A stretch of 22,401 nt of DNA from Chara braunii. Taxonomy: Eukaryota > Streptophyta > Charophyceae > Charales > Characeae. Of this stretch, positions 19,473 through 22,401 are shown in pieces (position 1 is the first letter of the stretch; every line of letters begins with the position of its first letter). The notes beneath the pieces were generated by a model. The model saw only the letters and a list, made by a program, of their open reading frames with translations. It was not told where the DNA came from and searched no databases. The translations under genes and the position numbers were made by a program. The stretch lies in the NCBI GenBank assembly GCA_003427395.1, contig BFEA01000457.1, positions 1,306,719-1,329,119 on the forward strand, in the 5' to 3' direction.

Positions 19473-20400
19473 CTGAATAGGGGAGATTCAGCCATTGGTC
19501 TACCTTTGCCTTGGGCACTGGCTTAGAGACAAGTTTAACTTAGTTGGCAGGGAGCTTTGAGTGAAAATGCGCTATGGAGGTTTATCCCCCATATGCTGAT
19601 GATTTAGCTTGGGCATTTGACCTATCTTGTGTTACAGGTTCTTTGGGGTGTCTGATTTAAGATCAGGACTAGACTAAGCTTGATCCCCCTAGGATCACCT
19701 TCGATTATCAATGATAACAGGTCGGTTGCCGATTCGTCGGTCTTCGACTCAATTCCAACTCACTCCCCATACTCATCCTAAAAGGCCTTAGCCGTGGTGG
19801 TTTTACTATTTGTTAAGAGTTTCACCCGGACTTTTATTGAATGGTCATTTAACAAAGGTACTGAGCATTTAATTGAGGTTAGTTGGATCGACGGTTGGGC
19901 CTTGCATGGCTAAAGCGAAAGGGGTATGAGCACAGAGAATGATTGGTGTTGACTCTGTATAGTGCGTGCTTGTCGTTTGATTCTTGATGTGATTGCAGGT
20001 ATGTCCCGTGACTCAGATTTTGGATTTGGATTGCCTGTGATCCCATATACATACACATGGTTGTGAGGAGTCCCAATGTGCCTGTGACAAGTGATCGTCG
20101 CAGCTCTATCTCCTTATGCATGTATGCGTGGGTAGGCTTGTGATGAATATTTAAGAGGCCTAAGAGGCCCATGGTAAAATCTCGTTTAAAAGGCTGAGGC
20201 TGAGGAACAGGGAAGACCGTCCCTTCTGCCTATTTGCGTCATGTGGTTTTCTTAGTCGGACGTTGGTCCTGGGTCGCGATTCAAGGTCCTTGCCCAGGAT
20301 ATTCCAAGCCCTAGACTCTGCAGGGGAGGAATTTCCCCTCGCACAGAGCCTAATTATTTTGGCCGGTGAGACACCTCACCTTGAAGGCAGAAATGTCGCG
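19473..20400. other. No recognisable feature
   Basis: Mixed-composition DNA without tandem structure. Short frames on both strands (for example 19879-20172 minus) show no known domain. If 19448 is a true LTR end, this would be decayed internal retroelement sequence. Confidence 0.45.
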
Positions 20401-20406
20401 GGGGCC

Positions 20407-20490
20407 GAACGGCATGTCCTTCAGCCGTTCAATATCGTGAGGGATGACCCCTCGCAATGTGTTCCTTCAGCCATTCAATATCGCGAGGCC
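20407..20490. repeat. 46-bp-offset duplication with nested dyads
   Basis: CCTTCAGCCRTTCAATATCG followed by YGAGG occurs at 20418 and 20464. GAACGGC (20407-20413) and GCCGTTC (20424-20430) form an inverted repeat, and CCTCGC near 20450 is complementary to GCGAGG near 20482. The purpose is unknown. From about 20490 to 21006 nothing further is recognised apart from short open frames without domains. Confidence 0.6.
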
Positions 20491-21006
20491 GGAGCCGAGG
20501 TTACCACGTACGATTGACATTAGTGGTTGGCATAGAATTGGCCTGCGGCCACGCAACTTTATGTTAAAGTCCCACACGAGACGCTTCGCCGCCCCAACAT
20601 CTAAAAGTTATGGGATCGCCGGGCTCGCACATAGGCGCAGCGCTTGGGATTACTATAGGCCGCCGGCGCCACCCATAGAGGGGAAGGGTGCTCTAAGGTC
20701 ACGAGTCCTTTTAAAAGCCAGAGGACCTTTGCCCTATTCCCTCTTCTTGGGTTTGTGCGTGTTTTGTTTGCTTTTTAGAGATTTTTATGGTTGGACGTTG
20801 TAGTCCGTGGCAACCGTCAAAGTCAAACCCCTTGAATTTCGCCCAGACCCTGGGGAGGACTTACCCCTAGGGCCACGAGAGACAACTACCACCACAAACA
20901 TGGGCCTGTGTACCACCCACTCTGCATAAGGGTGCAAAAGAGGGTGTGTGGTCTTCAACCGAGCAGGGCGGTTGTCTAGCGCTGAGAGATTAACCCTCAA
21001 GGCGCG

Positions 21007-21780
21007 TGTCAGCCGACACTTGAGTGCCGAATACGGCCCTCGAGATTAACGAGGACCACGTGAGTATGGGTACTACATAGTACGCCATCATCGCGACTGC
21101 TTGCGCACATTCGCATTGCAAGTCGATATGAGATAGCCCCGCGTCCGCGCGCTTTTATATCGGGTCTCACTCGCGACGCCTATCCGATTTTCGCGTCGGA
21201 AAAGTTATGGGTTGGCTACTGAGGGGCTAGGAGCGTTATCGCGTTGTTCGTGTTGTGTTGTCTTGCGTGTGTGCGTGGGCGTGTGTTTTTATTTTATATT
21301 TGTTAAGAGTGATGTGCGTTATCGTGTCGTTTCGTGTGTGCGCTGGTGTGTGTGATGCGTCCTAGTCGACCGACGACGAGTCGCGCTTGGGACCTCAGCC
21401 CCCCGAGATGTCAGTTCGCGTGCGGGTCCGATAGGCGTATTACCGCTCGTACCCCCTATGCTACAGCGAATGAGAAACGTCATCGTCTGGTCCACCTCTG
21501 CGATTGCAGTCGATCAACTTTCGTATTGTAGACTGGTAGCTCGGCGGGGATATGCCCACCGATGGGAGGTGACAACTCGCGTAAGGTGGAGGTAAGTTGT
21601 GCCTCGCGTAGGCCCTATCCTGTCGTAGGGGCTCGCGAGAGGTATGGCTGGCGCACTCGGCCGAAGCGGCCTAAGGAAGCTCCATTTGCGTGTTCATGTC
21701 CAGGTTGGTCCAACTCCTGCGTGACGCGGCCGAGAGAGGCCCGCACTGCCGCGCGCGGTGCCGGACCGATGCGCTCGACA
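21007..21780 (+). mobile_element. Candidate 5' LTR of a Ty3/gypsy-type retrotransposon
   Basis: The 3' boundary is well supported: GCTCGACA ends at 21780 with the canonical CA, and a primer-binding site begins after a 2-base spacer. The 5' boundary is inferred. TGTCAGCC at 21007 starts with TG and gives TGTC...GACA terminal inverted repeats, making an LTR of 774 bp. TATA-like sites lie at 21153-21160 (TTTTATAT) and 21289-21300 (TTTTATTTTATA). An imperfect duplication of GCGTTATCGYGTYGTT-like sequence occurs near 21234 and 21316. Without the 3' LTR the true start could be further upstream. Confidence 0.45.
21153..21160 (+). promoter_or_regulatory. Possible LTR TATA box
   Basis: TTTTATAT sits in GC-rich surroundings about 147 bp into the candidate LTR, where a U3 promoter would be expected. 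A second candidate, TTTTATTTTATA, lies at 21289-21300. Confidence 0.3.
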
Positions 21781-21782
21781 GG

Positions 21783-21800
21783 TGGCGCCGTTGCCGGGGA
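21783..21800 (+). promoter_or_regulatory. Primer-binding site complementary to tRNA-Asp
   Basis: TGGCGCCGTTGCCGGGGA is complementary to the 3' end of plant tRNA-Asp including the CCA. The same 18-nt site is the known minus-strand primer site of many plant Ty3/gypsy elements (Athila/Tat-type). It follows the LTR-ending CA by two bases, as expected for reverse-transcription priming. I recognise it from family knowledge and see no mismatch. Confidence 0.88.
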
Positions 21801-22182
21801 TAACGGAAGCCTACCGTTGTCCCTGGTGGAACGACATCCGGGTATGGGAATGGGGGAGAACAAGGCATATGAGTGGATAAGGGAAAGATTATACGATGAA
21901 GTGTATGGTGGTCTGTATGACAGTGGGTGTGAATATTTGATTGACTGGCGGATTGGCATAAAGCGTGGATGAGGCGAGTGTGTGAGGAGACTTTATGGTA
22001 TGGGCAGGCCTTATCTAAGTAGGCCTAAGGGAAACAAGAAGAGAAATGTCTGTCAGTTCTAGAGCGTCGGATATTTGAGGGGTCAAGCCGGTAGGGTCGT
22101 GAGGGAATGAACTGCTGAGTGGGGCCTTTCGTCCTATCGTTTCTTATAACAGGAGGTTTGAAGCCGGTGGTGGCTGATCAAA
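21801..22182 (+). mobile_element. Retrotransposon leader between primer site and gag
   Basis: This 382-bp leader separates the primer-binding site from the gag start. It contains one small open frame (21844-21972, 42 residues, MGMGENKAYEWIRERLYDEV at its start), which could be an upstream ORF or chance. A stop at 22159-22161 closes the gag frame upstream. A packaging signal would be expected here, but no structure was established. Confidence 0.6.
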
Positions 22183-22401
22183 ATGCCAGAGCTGATGGCG
22201 GACGGTGGGAGGAGGCTCGTGACACTTGACGACCTCATCGATGCTTTGGACAAGCGCGAGAGGGCGCCAAGCAATGTCCCAAAGGTTGAGACGTTCCACT
22301 TCAAGGGGGATCGAGTATCTGACTGGTTGGACCTGACAGAGCAGGCGCTGGTAGGACTGTCAGATGAAGTCAAGCTCCAGCGGGTCCTAAGGTATGCCTT
22401 G
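22183..22401 (+). CDS. gag: LTR-retrotransposon gag, N-terminal part (runs off window)
   Basis: 73 codons are open to the window edge. Gag would form the virus-like particle that carries element RNA in the cytoplasm. The start is placed at ATG 22183; an in-frame TGA at 22159 blocks anything further upstream, and a second ATG at 22195 is a possible alternative. Residues about 33-52 contain VPKVETFHFKGDRVSDWLD, matching the P-x-F-x-G...W-L-x-x-x-E signature that opens the retrotransposon gag domain of Ty3/gypsy elements, followed by EQALVGLSDEVKLQRV, the helix after it. The N-terminal segment LVTLDDLIDALDKRERAPS is probably helical. No zinc knuckle or pol is visible because the window ends. The position 382 bp after a tRNA-Asp primer site supports the call. 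The wording resembles gag-like proteins I recall from Chara braunii, unverified. No frameshift or stop is seen, so the element could be young. Confidence 0.78.
   Translation, partial: MPELMADGGRRLVTLDDLIDALDKRERAPSNVPKVETFHFKGDRVSDWLDLTEQALVGLSDEVKLQRVLRYAL

Noticed and set aside
20570-20580. Plant snRNA upstream sequence element (TCCCACACGAG)
   Set aside because: Imperfect match to TCCCACATCG, no TATA box at the expected distance, and no snRNA recognised downstream.
21562-21972. 136-residue plus-strand open frame spanning the LTR end and primer site
   Set aside because: It crosses the LTR/primer-binding-site boundary, so the long form is unlikely to be a protein. Only the 3' part was noted as a possible upstream ORF.

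Overview
This window looks like nuclear DNA from a plant-lineage eukaryote. It is dominated by tandem repeats and retroelement sequence, and I see no complete host protein-coding gene. Two things point to the plant lineage. One is an LTR-retrotransposon primer-binding site matching the 3' end of plant tRNA-Asp (21783-21800), followed by the start of a Ty3/gypsy-type gag reading frame (22183 to the window end). The other is the very repetitive, microsatellite-rich landscape. The gag N-terminus reminds me of gag-like proteins predicted in large numbers from the charophyte alga Chara braunii. That is recall without a search, so the organism guess is tentative.

Layout. 1-505: pyrimidine microsatellites and short tandem repeats. 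About 690-2548: satellite array 1, about 22 monomers of 81-82 bp. About 2550-6860: gene-poor DNA holding small duplications, a foldback, microsatellites, a family of T-rich dispersed repeats, and (6503-6690) an inverted-repeat unit around a hammerhead-ribozyme-like core. About 6865-16125: satellite array 2, about 114 monomers of 81 bp, whose monomer is homologous to that of array 1 but lies in the opposite orientation. 16126-18700: GC-rich DNA without convincing genes but with a cluster of decayed U6 snRNA-like copies. 18821-19445: AT-richer DNA with degenerate repeats of about 120 bp, ending in an LTR-end-like junction. 19473-21006: mostly featureless. About 21007-22401: the 5' end of an LTR retrotransposon (candidate LTR, primer-binding site, leader, partial gag).

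The only parts that form a functional set are at the right end: LTR promoter, tRNA-Asp primer site, leader and gag are in the order expected for a 5'-complete LTR retrotransposon whose pol and 3' LTR lie beyond the window. The two satellite arrays share ancestry and show higher-order structure: an 8-mer of about 650 bp in array 1, and a 13-mer of about 1,052 bp plus 20-monomer-spaced copies in array 2. The most interesting small items are the hammerhead-like core inside a tandem/inverted unit and the U6-derived cluster.
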